DNA of 64,000 nucleotides, from the NCBI GenBank assembly GCA_015179045.1, contig WHUZ01000025.1:186001-250000 (forward strand). Direction: 5' to 3'. This document shows, in pieces, positions 53,201 through 64,000 of this stretch (positions are counted from its first letter, which is position 1; the number at the start of each line of letters is the position of its first letter). The notes beneath the pieces were generated by a model, which made no database searches, was not told the origin of the DNA, and worked only from the letters and a program-made list of their open reading frames with translations. Both the position numbers and the translations under genes were made by a program. This DNA is from Kalaharituber pfeilii (lineage: Eukaryota > Ascomycota > Pezizomycetes > Pezizales > Pezizaceae).

Positions 53201-53874
53201 TAACCTATAATCTATTTTTTCAGCATTAATATAGTAGTGCCAATGGAATAAAAGCGACTCTTACCTTTGCATTGTCAAATTGCGGAGTTGTAAAGGGGTG
53301 AAGGTGAGGAGGGAGTTTTAAGATAGATTTATTCAATATCATAGAAGTCAAGCTATCTTTATTTTGATTAGTTTGATGGGACGACTTACTCAAGTTGACA
53401 GAGATTTGCACAGTTTTATTAAAAGTGCTGATCAGAAGCCACTTGTAGAGGTCATAGCTACAAAGTATAGGAATCTATTGGCCCGATAAGAGAGGAGGCC
53501 CAAGTTATTCTCGAAAACTTTTATCTCAGTACTATATAGATAGATAGATTGGCGACGTCAGCATGGGGAACCATCACGGGCTTTCTAAGGCGGTTACCCA
53601 ACGCCAGCTACGCCCTTTTACTAAACAAAAATAAATAGGGTCCTGGTTTCTTCCGGAACAAACCATTTTTTTTTTTTTTTTTTTTCATAAATAGTAACAT
53701 AACTACATACAGTAACTCAGATAGCTTTTTTTCTCGCCAAGAAACAAAAGAAAAAAAAAAAAAAGAAAGAAAGAAGGTAGCAAATCGCATACCGTACATA
53801 TCCCGTTGTTTCTCAGACCCCTAGTTGGCCTGATGGTATCTACTTAAGCTAGTCTAACCTTTGCATATGTTAAT
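50252..53874. other. Gene-poor region
   Basis: 3' flank of the MBD4-like gene (T-rich, 50260-51120) then plain AT-rich DNA. A hairpin of the form GACCCC...CTTCGC...GGGGTC lies at 52469-52496, followed by four diverged 18-bp units of GTGACGCGCCTAGGGGA (52515-52590). No gene seen. Confidence 0.5.
52845..53035. repeat. 15-bp degenerate tandem array
   Basis: About a dozen units around GCTGAATCGCCTGCT, diverged from each other. Confidence 0.8.
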
Positions 53875-54125
53875 TTGTGAAAACCACGTGATGTTTGTAA
53901 TAGCTAAGTTTGTCGTTGTGAAATACCACGTGATGTTGGTAATAGCTAAGTTTGTCATTGTGAAAACCACGTGATGTTGGTATAATAGCTAAGTTTGTCA
54001 TTGTGAAAGACCACGTGACGTTGGTAATAGCTAAGTTGTCGTTGTGAAAACCACGTGATAGTGGTAATAGCCATGTTGTCGTTGTGAAAAACCACGTGAT
54101 GTTGGTAATAACTTAAGTCGTTAAG
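53875..54125. repeat. Six-unit array with a CACGTG core in every unit
   Basis: Units of 40-45 bp (CCACGTGATGTTGGTAATAG CTAAGTTTGTCATTGTGAAA type) with CACGTG at 53884, 53926, 53967, 54012, 54052 and 54093. On the minus strand each reads RTCACGTGG, which fits RTCACRTG, the binding consensus of bHLH factors of the Cbf1 type. Confidence 0.9.
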
Positions 54126-55750
54126 ATGGTGTGAGGAAAAGGGTAGCGTTGATCGTTTTTTTTTTTTTTTTTTTTTTTTTTTTGTTTCTAATATCATACG
54201 GGGGAGGAGATCAATGGATGCGGAGGTTAAAATAAAATAGATACGGTGAACCCATCTCATCCTCCCCCGTTACCACCCCTCTCCATCATGCTTCCCAAGT
54301 CACCCGACCAGTCTCCGTCACACGTCTCCCACGTCTCAGCACCTAAATAACAAACGTAATCAATCTTAGACAACATAACGCAGAAAAAAAAAACACACAA
54401 AATAATCGTGCATTACATACGTATCTCGCTATCATAGCCAGATGAGCACGTGCCTCCCACTTTACGTTGCTTAGTCTAGAAATCCATGATTCCGAACTCG
54501 GAGCTCATTTCCGGGGATTTTGTGGCAGCGTCCCCTCTCACACACCACAACAGAATACTTTCTCCAATCGAGTATCATAATAACGCAGTCAAGCAAGCCT
54601 CGGACCAAGGTTATTACAAAGAATCCAGTATTTATACTTATGCATATCTTCAGACCATGTCCGATAAAAGTTTAATTCCACAAGTCTAAGCTAAATTAAA
54701 GTTAGGTTATACTACCACAAACCGATGTGAGCGACTATCAAATTCCCGAATGTGGTAGTAGCTAATCATACAAGGATACTTTGTACGTCATCTCTCCTGA
54801 ACTTCCAACGGCGGGATTCTAATTTATCGGCAATAGATTTTTTTGGTACCGATCAGATAATTAAAAATAATAGAATCGCAAAAATACTAGGTGAAGTTGT
54901 TGTTGCACAACTTGGATCGCGGCAAACGTAGCAAGAAAATATCCAGAGAGAATAAAATGCTCAAATATATGTCGGAAAATTAAAAACGAGTTGTTTGGTT
55001 CCGATTCCCAATTGAGTTTCGCTTACAACTGAACCGGAGTATTGGTTACAGTCCATTTTTTATTGAATAATAGGATGCCGAGAACCCTCTTCCGCAGTTC
55101 GAATTCGAATTGTGACCCTGTCTCTATACCTCTCGCACTACCTCTGGCACTTGTTAGCTCCATCACTAGAGACAACAGCATTATTTCATCGTTCAGCCTA
55201 TTCCACCGCTGAGAGAAAACTAGAATTTTTTTAGCAATTCCTAGAAAACCTTTGATAATACCGCTATCTGTCTAGAAGCTCTTCCGGATCATTACATGTG
55301 TGCACGGATTGATAGTACATAGCATCAGATCTCCAGCGCTGATCAGTACCCAACTTCGCATTATGCATATCTGCTACCTAAAGATTCGGCTACAAAACCG
55401 GTACCGCCAATTGCTTCATTGAGAAACCACACTCGGTCCAAAGAAGACGCTGCTGAGCTGTAAAAGAGGAATAACTCTGACTTTGAGTGACAACGATTCA
55501 TATACACATACACAGACAGACACATAAAGCCAAAAAAAAAAAAAAAAAAAGAAAAAAAAAAGAAAAAGAAAAGTATTCAAGTTTAGAAAATCAAGTCCTC
55601 CTATCTCGAAGCACATACATAAGCCCAACAAAAAAAAAGCTACCATCACCTGTCCATCAATAGAGATAAAACACAGTATAGAATAGAATGCTTGACATTT
55701 TTTCATATAGCAAAGCAATAAAACAGCAAAGGGATGGAGACTAGAATCGG
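54126..55750. other. Gene-poor region
   Basis: Poly-T tracts (54157-54183), AT-rich DNA and a poly-A/AAAAAG stretch at 55530-55570. No gene seen; the last 100-200 bp is probably the 3' UTR and terminator of the NLR gene. Confidence 0.5.
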
Positions 55751-58700
55751 CTATGCCTTGTCATCATTTTCAAGCTTTGAGCGTAACATCGCGACAATTT
55801 CGTGGTATCCAAAATCAGAGGCATAGTCCAAGGCAGTCTTGGAAGCAGAATTGGCTATGGTAATGTCGATTTTGTCATGTGCAAGAAGTAGCCCTATTAC
55901 ATTGGCGTGGCTGTTGCGAGTTGCCGTATGCAGTGGTGTCCAGCCCTCTTTCTGGGCCATATTGACATCGACCTTGTCATTTGCCAGCAGCAGCTCCACC
56001 ATCTTGACATGCCCTTTGTCAGCTGCACGATTCAGCGGTGTCCAGCCATAGTTGGTAGCCATATTGACATCGACCTTGTCATTCGCCAGCAGCAGCTCCA
56101 CCACCTTGACATGCCCCTCGTCAGCTGCACAATTCAGCGGTGTCCAGCCATTTTCGTTAGCCATATTGACATCGACCTTGTCATTTGCCAGCAGCAGCTC
56201 CACCACCTTGTCATGCCCTTTGTCAGCTGCACGATTCAGCGGTGTCGAGCCCTTTTTGGTAGCCATATTAACATCGACCTTGTCATTTGCCAGCAGCAGC
56301 TCCACCACCTTACTATGCCCTTCGTGAGCTGCACGATTCAGCGGTGTCCAGCCCTTTTTGGTAGCCATATTGACATCGACCTTATCATTTGCCAGCAGCA
56401 GCTCCACCACCTTGATATGCCCTCCGTTAGCTGCACAATTCAGCGGTGTCCAGCCATCTTCGGTAGTCATATTGACATCGACCTTGTCATTCACCAGCAG
56501 CAGCTCCACCACCTTGTCATGCCCTTTGTTAGCTGCAGAATTCAGCGGTGTCCAGCCATAGTTGGTAGCCATATTGACATCGACCTTGTCATTCGCCAGC
56601 AGCAGCTCCACCACCTTGACATGCCCTTTGTCAGCTGCACTCTTCAGCGGTGTCCAGCCATTTTTGTTAGCCATATTGACATCGACCTTGTCATTTGCCA
56701 GCAGCAGCTCCACCACTTCACAATGCCCATTCTGTATAGCGACATAAAGTGCTGTTGCACCAGCCTTATTCACCGCATTAATATCGATCCTGTCATCCGC
56801 CAGCAGCAGCTCCACCACCTTACCATGTCCATTGTATGCCGCTGCCCAGCAAGGAGTGATAGCTCTCATACATGATCCAATAACTTCATCCCTCGAATTT
56901 ATATTGATATCAGCAGCCCTATCCCAAACTTGTCTGACGAAGTTCATATTTCCATTCCATGCTGCTGCCGTTAAACATATGCTTAGGAAGGGTCCTGGCA
57001 GAGATAAAACAAAGTTTGGATCTCGTAGCATGTACTCCTCAACTAACATCCTCAAATCGTATACCAGAGCTGCTATAAAAACTGACCCACACCCAGATTC
57101 TGCATGAATACGGTAATCTAAAGTCCAATCTCGTACTGATGGATAGTTCTCAAACTCCCAGAATGTATCAAATACCCTGTAGTGATATGGGCCATTTGCA
57201 TACCCTGTACCCTGCTCGTGATCAAAGTACTGGTATAGCTTACTTTGGATAAGATGCTTCGAAGCTTTAGACGCATGGTTTCCCCAATAGCAAAAGGAGT
57301 ACCACAAGAAAGGGAAATCAGTACTCAAGATTTTTCCGTCCCATTTAGCATCTTGGTATGCTTCACCTCGGTCTGTTGTCAAGTATGCTAGACACACAAG
57401 CGTAATGGTAGAGTGTGCTAGAGCAATTAGGTCGGTAGGTGAATGGGTAGTTGGAAACAGTAGACGTGCATTTTGCTCAAAAAACTGTCGGGCACTGTGG
57501 TGGACTAAGCGGAGGATGAACTTATGCCTAATGACACGGCTTTAGTTAATATAAGCTCTTATTTTTATCACCAAACATTATAAATCACCACTCACCTCGT
57601 ATTCTGTGTAGCATCTTTGTGCTCTTCCTCGATCAGCAAACCTCCACAGTTCGAAAGTAAATACGCTTTATCCACTCTATCATTCCTATCGAAGCCAGAA
57701 TCCTGATCTGTGGCAAGTGCATCCAAAAGTGCATCAGGTTCCAACGAGTCGAAGCTAAATGCAACCAGCATGAAAGCTTTTTGGATTATCTCCCAGGACT
57801 CAGCATGTTGCACTTGAATGCGCTGAATAGCATCAAGATAGGTTTTGTTTAAATCTTTTGGAAGATTGATCAAAGCTTGCCTAAGCTTGTTCGAGTTGGG
57901 CATGTTGGCAATGGAAGTGATATGAAGCTGGGCAATCAAGAACCTCCACCAGCGCAGTGTAAATGTTAGTAGAGAGCGAGAGGAATGGAACATAGAACAA
58001 AGCTTACATCCCACTCGCCTGCTGCAAAATCCTCTCTATAACTTCGCCCCGAAGCTTAGCATCATTGTGGACAAGTTTGTATAGGTTTTGGCCGGTTTTT
58101 GCGAAATCTTCAATTTTTGCCTCGAGATACAGCCTGACATCACTGTCTCTAGCTGTTATCTCCAGAGTTGAGTAACCCTTTTCTGTAAAGAAACCCTCAG
58201 TGTCGCTGTCAGGTCGAGATGTTGTAAAAAGCTGTATGTTGTTCTGAGACTGGATAAGATCAACCAGGTGGATGCGCACTAATTCACGCTGATTGGTAAA
58301 TTCAAGTTCATCTAATGCATCAACTACAAGGAAGACCTTCTCAAGAGCTGAAGCACATTTCTTGATCCGTTCCACCACCTCTTCAAGAGACAGATTTCGT
58401 TTCTCTTTCTCCCAATATTCAGCATACAGCTCAGTGAGGTCAGGTGTAATGTAGCAACACTTTTCCAGTTGACGTAGAATGCTTCCAAGGAGGTTATGCT
58501 TAGTTTGCATCTGTTGGTCGCTATAGTTGCAAAATAAGAAGGCAAGCCCAATCGACTTGCCAGAGATTTCCTGCTTGGTGCCACATATATTCTTTAAATG
58601 CCGAATGACAAGAGACCTACAAAGTTTTGCTTAGTGATTGATTTTCGAATGAACGCCTTTAGAAGGGGAACATACGTCAGTGTAGACTTTCCTGCACCAG

Positions 58701-60141
58701 CTATAGTTGTGAGAATGAATAGTCAGCTGTTTGTCACTTTCTCACCTCGAATGATGGGAGACTGACGCATTCCATAACAAAACAATGCCCTGGACCCCCC
58801 TTGTAACCATTTGGTAAACTTCTCATTTTCCAGGAGCCAGGATCCGGTACCAGGCTTGAGTTTTACATAAATGTTATCTTGCGTACTCCAAAATGTCAAT
58901 GGTGATAGCCACTCGTATGCTTTTGCTCTGGTATCATCTGCTCCGTTGAAAGGGATTTAGTTACTGGAGCAAGTAAACTGGCGTACCTAGAGTCCTATCA
59001 TACATACCTTCAAGCCTGCTCTGCATCGCAACCGCAACAGCTCTCGTTACCACTGCAACATTCCTGATGTGTGAAATACTGATATCAGCACGCTGTTGAC
59101 TAACTATGGTGCTCCACTCAAGAGATGTATCACGTTTGCCGTAGAGGCAAGTTGCATTGAGGGAAATAAAACATACTTCACTTCTTCCATATCGTTGCTA
59201 ACATTAACAATTCTAAGTTAGTTAGAGGCCCGAAAAATGGCTAGATGGGTTGTATACCTTACTAGTTGCACACTATTGTCTATTTTTGTCACTCTGGAGT
59301 GTATATGGGACGAAATCCCCCTAGAAAGAGCATCGAGATCATCAGCATAATGATTCACGTATAGACCATCAACTTATTTCATCGCGGATTATTACATGTG
59401 CTCAAGCTGCAGCATTTTGTGCAGGATATCCGTGATTGTTCCAAATGCTTGCAGTAGTTCCTTCAATTCATCTTCTTGAAAAGGCCACACCAATGGATCA
59501 ACCAGTGTTCTGATAGTAGAGGATTTTTCAACGGTAGAGGTGGACGCGGAAAAAACATGAGAATTATCCAGCCCACTTCCCAGTTTCCGTGGATTGAAGC
59601 GTGAGCCAGGACTCAAATAACCTGTAGAATCCTTCTTACTACCAGTCCTGTGGCTTGAAAATGAAATCAATTTTTTAATAGAGTCTCTCTTTCGCCGTTT
59701 CTTGATACTAGCAGTATCAGAAGACCCTGCCCCAGATATTGTATCTGCAATAAGGCTACCAGTGTCTGAACTCTCAATAGATACAATGGAGCTTGCATCG
59801 GATCCGGAGATGGTGATACTAGTTTGATTCTCAACAATTGTCGAAGTTTGAGTCTCAATAGTAATCGCAGGCTGATTCAGGAGGCTCTGAAGCTTTGGGT
59901 CTTGAAGAATTTTGTTTAGCTTCTCGAGGACAGAGTGCTGCTGCTGAAGGGTCTGCTCCACTTTCACTGAAATTTGGTTGTCCCTCTTTCTGTCAGCTAC
60001 CTGCTGTGCATATTTAATATATAGGTCGAACTGCTCAATCAGTGCTTCACGGGATGCTGGGGCATCTTTGACATTCCGGAGATATTGAACCAGTTGAATT
60101 ACCAACGGCACAATACCGAACGCAAGTCCTGCGGCATCCAT
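55751..60141 (-). CDS. NLR-type receptor: fungal STAND N-domain, NACHT, ankyrin repeats
   Basis: Eight exons on the minus strand: 60141-59396, 59320-59263, 59197-59008, 58937-58746, 58700-58676, 58616-58008, 57943-57596 and 57527-55751. All phases agree and give 1314 residues without a stop. N-terminus MDAAGLAFGIVPLVIQLVQY is of the Helo-like/STAND type, followed by a Ser/Thr-rich segment. The NACHT domain has a Walker A IIRAGAGKSTLT (AGAGKST; about residue 400), FLFCNYSDQQ, Walker B VFLVVDALDEL and sensor FTTSRPD. A winged-helix-like region (FILRLVHHSARQFFE) follows. Eleven ankyrin units of 33-34 residues occupy about residues 930-1314; seven of them (third to ninth) are nearly identical at the DNA level. 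Such proteins act in allorecognition and programmed cell death; the ligand is unknown. Confidence 0.92.
55800..56790. repeat. 102-bp tandem repeats encoding ankyrin units
   Basis: At least seven head-to-tail 102-bp units within the last NLR exon, with a conserved core GACATCGACCTTGTCATT on the plus strand. High identity between units predicts unit gain and loss by recombination. Confidence 0.9.
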
Positions 60142-61179
60142 GCTGACTAGCTGGGGATATTAGGTTTGTGGGTTAAAGGTCAAGTGAAGAGAGTCCGGAG
60201 TTGGAATATTCAGGTAGGTTTAGAGCGTATTGATGATAGACTGGATTCAAATTCCTCTGAATGAGTGTTGAAATTCCCGGATTTCACTTCAGGTGAATAA
60301 TTAATCCGACCCCGCAGCGAGAGGAGGCTGAACAGCGGAAAAAGCAACCAATTCAGCAAATACGAAGTAGAGCAAGGGTTAACCTTGACGACCAATCAAG
60401 AATGCATGTCATTTTTGTACCACACAGAATCTATTAATATTGGACCGAACAAGCAGAGAGATAGAGTGCGAATTTCACTTTGGAGTTGGTAGTCTCATGC
60501 CAAGGCCCGTACCGGTAACTGCCAGTCGATAGGGGTCTCGTTTCTCTATCATAGTTGCAAAAATGCATAATATTTCGACTCAACTGACAAAATCCCTGTA
60601 GACCACCTACTACCTACTTAGGTACTCTCCTCCTCCTCACAACAACATTTCAATCTCCGCCGCGCCTGCTCAACTGACTGAACCCCCCACCTCGCATAGC
60701 TGCCTTTTTTTTTTTTTTTTCTAAACTATTCCTTCGTAGGATATTAAGTATTCATGTTCTCGTGCCCAGACTATTATTTTCGGCCTTCAGCCGTAGCATT
60801 TATACTAGCTTACCAAGCGTACGTTTCGTTTCTGGATATCATGGGGAATTGTGGGGATTCGGAGAGTGAGTTGCTGAGCTGCTTTTTTTTTTGGGAGGGA
60901 TTTGTAGTGTGAGTTTGGGATTTCGTACGCTACAGCATAGTTTATCTAAGTTCGTTTTCGTAGGCCCGGATTTCCTCTGTCTTTATTGATTGTTAAATTT
61001 CATCTATCCGTCCTATGTCCCAGCCCTTTTAACCTCCAAGCATTACACAACATGAACCAGAGCCCATATCATGCACTTTTTCTACACCTCCCCTACAGTT
61101 TGTTTCTTGGGGTTGTCAGTAGTTAGTTGGTGGCTCAGTACTTACCTAGTTAACGGATATCTTCTGTTCACCAGTGCTA
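60142..61179. other. NLR promoter side and unassigned DNA
   Basis: Upstream flank of the NLR gene. Contains the isolated MULE-2 end at 60755, T-runs at 60706-60720 and 60885-60892, and no gene. Confidence 0.5.
60755..60785. mobile_element. Isolated MULE-2 terminus (31 bp)
   Basis: Identical for 31 bp to the left end of MULE-2 at 15704 (TGTTCTCGTGCCCAGACTAT then TATTTTCGGCC). The opposite end was not found nearby, so this is a truncated or collapsed insertion. Confidence 0.88.
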
Positions 61180-62015
61180 CAGTCACTGGTCAAAAGTCTT
61201 GGTGAAAAGGTCCAACAACAACGCGGTTGTTACAGTATTTTTGTACTGTAGCAACCACCATGCCACCCAAAACGAGATGACCGACAAAGAAAAGGATATA
61301 ATAATTGCCCTTCTCTATTTAGATTTTCAAAATTAGTTTAACATTCTTAGTCACCTATCAAAAAATTTCATTGTTGCGACGCGAAATTCGGCAAACCGAT
61401 GAAAACCTCTCTCGAAGCAGCAGACCCCCTAAGAGAGCGGTGGCATATTTAGCGACATGTTAGAAACACATAAAGCAGCTCCACGCAAGGAAGTTCAAGA
61501 AGTATGCTGCCCTCATGTGTCCTTACGGACCATTAGTCGCTACCTAGATGAATTCAGCTTGCACAAGTGGTTGGCCAAGAAACCACCAAAATCAACGAGC
61601 TGTCCAATGGGCACTAGAACGCAAGGATTAATACAGTAGAAGACCTCCAATCAACAATTTAGAGTAATAAATATACAGTGTGGAGAAATCAGAAGAATCT
61701 CAGCAAATGTGGGTCCTTCCGATTTCCTCATGAAAAGTGGAATTCCGACCAAGAAAAAAAAGGGCAAGGGAGTTTCTTTGATCGTATGGGGTTATTTTTA
61801 TAGCAATACTCAGGGTACATTTGTACCCTTAGTTAGTTGTACGATCTGTTAATGCAGTCATATACCGGCGCCTTCTCAAGTTCCTAGTCTTAACCTGTTG
61901 TAGAACACTGTAACAAGACTATGATACTGGAGATGCTAGATTTCAGCAAGACAATGCACCTATCCATAAAGCAAAGATCATTCAAAGCTTTCTTTAAGCA
62001 GCACACACTACTGTC
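61180..62015 (+). pseudogene. Tc1-type transposon with dead transposase
   Basis: Left terminus CAGTCACTGGTCAAAAGTCT preceded by TA (61178-61179). Plus-strand pieces of a Tc1 transposase in shifting frames: VSLRTISRYLDEFSLHKWLA (helix-turn-helix), RAVQWALER, QMWVFRFPHEKWN, KKGKGVSL-IVWGYF, and FQQDNAPIHKAKIIQSF (second catalytic Asp). Multiple stops and frameshifts. The third catalytic residue and the right terminus are missing where the next element begins. Confidence 0.85.
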
Positions 62016-62019
62016 GCTT

Positions 62020-64000
62020 ACCTAATGGTGACCGACCACCCATAAGTGACCGATTAAAATATCCCTGTCAATCACCTCCCCCCGCTTCATTTTTGCATAT
62101 TATCTCACCACCCATGCATTGTTTATAGTACCTGAATATACCATTTTAATCTGCATCCACTACACTATCAAGCCACTATACCCTAGTGCCTATCCTAGCT
62201 CATTATGCCTGCATATACTGAGGAGGAAATGCAACGTGCGGTTGATTTCGCTAAACGGCACCCCTCCATTCCAAAGGCACGCATAGCAGCCGAATATGGA
62301 GTGAATGAAGTTACACTACGGCGCAGAGTGAAGGGCGAACGCAAGGCACACAAATTTGCTTATCGGCATCAGCAGCTTTTTACTCCAGGAGAAGAATCAG
62401 CACTCAAAGAACACTGCCTTGAAATGGCCGATCGCGGTTTCCCACTATCCCACGCTTTGTTTGAGCAAATGGCACAAGATATTCTAATTTCTCGTGCTCA
62501 GAAGCATAGTACTACTGAGAAACAATGTACTGGTAGTATATGGGAGATCAGGAAGGCTCATAAGGATGCAGTAGCTAAGGGATTAGCACCTGCTATTGGG
62601 AAGCACTGGGTATCACGGTTTCTTAAACGCCATCCGGAACTTGACAAAAAGTTCGTCCAATACCACGAGCGTACACGGCGAAAAGCAGGTGCATCTAAAG
62701 AACTCCAAGCGCACTTCTAGCAAATCTTATTCGGCGGTACAATGTCACTGAACCGAACATATGGAATTGCGACGAAAAAGGCATTATTATTGGAGATGAT
62801 AAGATCAAGAAAAAATACATTGTTCGCGCAGGGACCAAAGCTGCAGAAGCACTAACTGAGGGGTCTAGAGAGTTTGTTACTGTTTTGGAGACAGCAGGGG
62901 CGCATATACCACCATATGTCGTATACAAGGGCAAAGTTCATGTCGAAGCATCATATGGAGAAGGGGGGGTACATAGCGCTGATGCGACATTTGGTATGTC
63001 ACCAAATGGATATATGGATGATGATTTAGGCTTCGAGTACATCTCTACACACTTTGAGCGCCATACCAGGCCAGCATATGATAAATCTCTGAAGAAGCGC
63101 CCTACCCGAATTCTTATTGTTGATGGGCATAGCTCTCATGTCTATTGGCGGACGGTTGAATTTGCTCTCAATCATGATATCCAGATGATATGCCTCCCAC
63201 CCCATAGCACTCACTTTATGCAACCTCTTGACGTGGGATGCTTTGGCTTGCTTCAGAGAGCCTATCGGCGCAATCTACAGTACTGGCTACGTCATCATAC
63301 CTTCGAAGTACTGAAACGACCGGCGTTTTGGGAAATTTTGTACGAGGCTCGCAAGGAAGTATATACCATAGATATCATCAAGAAAGCATGGAATAAATCT
63401 GGATGCTGGCCAGTCAATATTGACAATGCGCGAGGAGTACCAGCTACAGTGGGTAATGGGCCTGAGACATCAAGGACGAAAAAGGTTAAATTTGCGCCTA
63501 CAACCAATCAGCTTCAAGATACCATGATCCCTGCATTTCCTCCCGCCTCGAAGCTTCCCCCTACCAATACTATACTATCACCACCGACGAAGCTGCGTAA
63601 TCTTGCTCGCCAAATCGACCAATTCGCATTAACTCCTCAACGTAGTGAAACAATACGAGAATTCATTGATCTTACTATGCAGCAAGTTACATACTTCCAT
63701 GAGATTCGCCCACGAGGGGAAAAATTTATGCAGCTCAGAAGTGGAAAAGAAATCAACAAGGCACCAAGCAAACGTCGAGTAGGTCAAGGGCGCGTTTTAA
63801 CACGCAAGGAGGTTGAGGAGGGCCAGAAGAAGTTGATTAAAAAAAAGGAGGATGAAGCTGCTGCTGCTGTATTAAAGGCTGCTAAGGCAGCAGAGAAAAA
63901 GGTCCGGGATGCAGAAAAGGCAGCTCGAGAAGCTGAATGGAAGCAGGCGCGAGATGCAGCACTCGCGGCAGGACTCCCTATCCCAAAAAAGCCCCGTGCA
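62020..64000 (+). mobile_element. Pogo/Fot-type DNA transposon, right end outside the window
   Basis: Begins near TGGTGACCGACCACCCATAA with a second GTGACCGA just inside, preceded by a TA-containing flank. Carries the transposase at 62205-64000. The right terminus is beyond the window, so the length and TSD cannot be read. Confidence 0.75.
62205..64000 (+). pseudogene. DDE_1 (pogo/Fot-like) transposase, one frameshift, incomplete
   Basis: First frame, 62205-62720: an HTH_psq-type helix-turn-helix (RAVDFAKRHPSIPKARIAAE, GVNEVTLRRRVKG) and a CENP-B-like second HTH (LAPAIGKHWVSRFLKRHPEL). The frame stops at 62718, and homology continues one frame over at 62716 (LLANLIRRYNVTEPNIWNCD). A one-base loss near 62718 explains this. 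The second part has catalytic motifs NCDEKG, ILIVDGHSSH and STHFMQPLDVGCF, and runs open to the window end with a basic, Ala/Lys/Glu-rich coiled C-terminus. Could be intact if the shift is a sequencing error. Confidence 0.82.

Noticed and set aside
53875..54125. CRISPR-like array
   Set aside because: Repeats and spacers are not distinct: the whole 40-45 bp unit is repeated, and the genome is eukaryotic.
55907..56875. 322-codon plus-strand frame
   Set aside because: Antisense to the 102-bp ankyrin repeats of the NLR; open only because of the periodicity.
1..64000. tRNA, rRNA or other structural RNA genes
   Set aside because: No convincing A and B boxes, cloverleaf or rRNA signature was found by eye. 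A covariance-model search would be decisive; a hit would overturn this.
1..64000. Repeat-induced point mutation as the main cause of decay
   Set aside because: LINE copies decay mostly by truncation, deletion and frameshift, and the copia element is pristine. Some C-to-T changes exist (Hsp70-like motifs, GH95 stop), but not at RIP density. RIP indices would test this.

Overview
The window reads as a repeat-rich stretch of a filamentous ascomycete nuclear genome. The evidence is short GT-AG introns (45 to 146 nt), a fungal STAND/NACHT-ankyrin receptor, an MBD4-like HhH glycosylase, a fungal-type GH95 gene, Tad-like LINEs with RNase H, and Tc1, pogo, copia and Mutator-like (MULE) elements. The species cannot be named from the sequence alone. 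Nothing was run; all statements come from reading the bases.

Layout. 1-3952: a 5'-truncated LINE with a perfect target-site duplication (TSD), itself interrupted by two TA-flanked DNA transposons. 4494-7131: a ten-exon Hsp70-like gene with substitutions in its ATP-site motifs. 7200-12420: a heap of Ty3/gypsy and LINE fragments, ultrashort LINE 3'-tail insertions, a small MULE (9701-10462) and a solo LTR. 12736-20266: MULE T1 (9-bp TSD), stuffed with LINEs, a second MULE (15704-19619), a 21-bp minisatellite and MITEs. 20897-26106: a young Ty1/copia element with identical LTRs and one intact gag-pol frame, inside a palindromic MITE. 29785-30503: a secreted carbohydrate-binding protein gene. 32470-43900: a GH95 pseudogene (- strand) split by an 8.9-kb composite T-type MULE (33301-42247, 10-bp TSD). 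That composite carries an intact BTB-domain gene, part of a second BTB gene, a third MULE and an ORF1-only LINE. 43960-48900: AT-rich and microsatellite DNA. 48922-50251: the MBD4-like glycosylase. 50252-55750: sparse DNA with a six-copy CACGTG array. 55751-60141: an intact eight-exon NACHT-ankyrin receptor. 61180-64000: a dead Tc1 element, then a pogo-type DDE transposon that runs off the window.

The strongest new observations concern the MULEs. Three families share a terminal motif like CGGRATGTCTCC and make 9-10 bp TSDs. One carries a FAR1-like zinc-binding exon. One (T2) appears to have moved a 7-kb cargo with an intact BTB gene into GH95. Also notable are an ORF1-only LINE resembling mammalian HAL1, more than 20 LINE 3' tails built on two related hairpins (several only 50-100 bp long yet flanked by perfect TSDs), and an NLR whose ankyrin units differ at only a few positions.

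The window shows genome expansion by nested transposition with little sign of repeat-induced point mutation: the copia frame is open and its LTRs are identical. Host genes that look intact are the Hsp70-like gene, the CBM-like gene, the BTB gene, the MBD4-like gene and the NLR.
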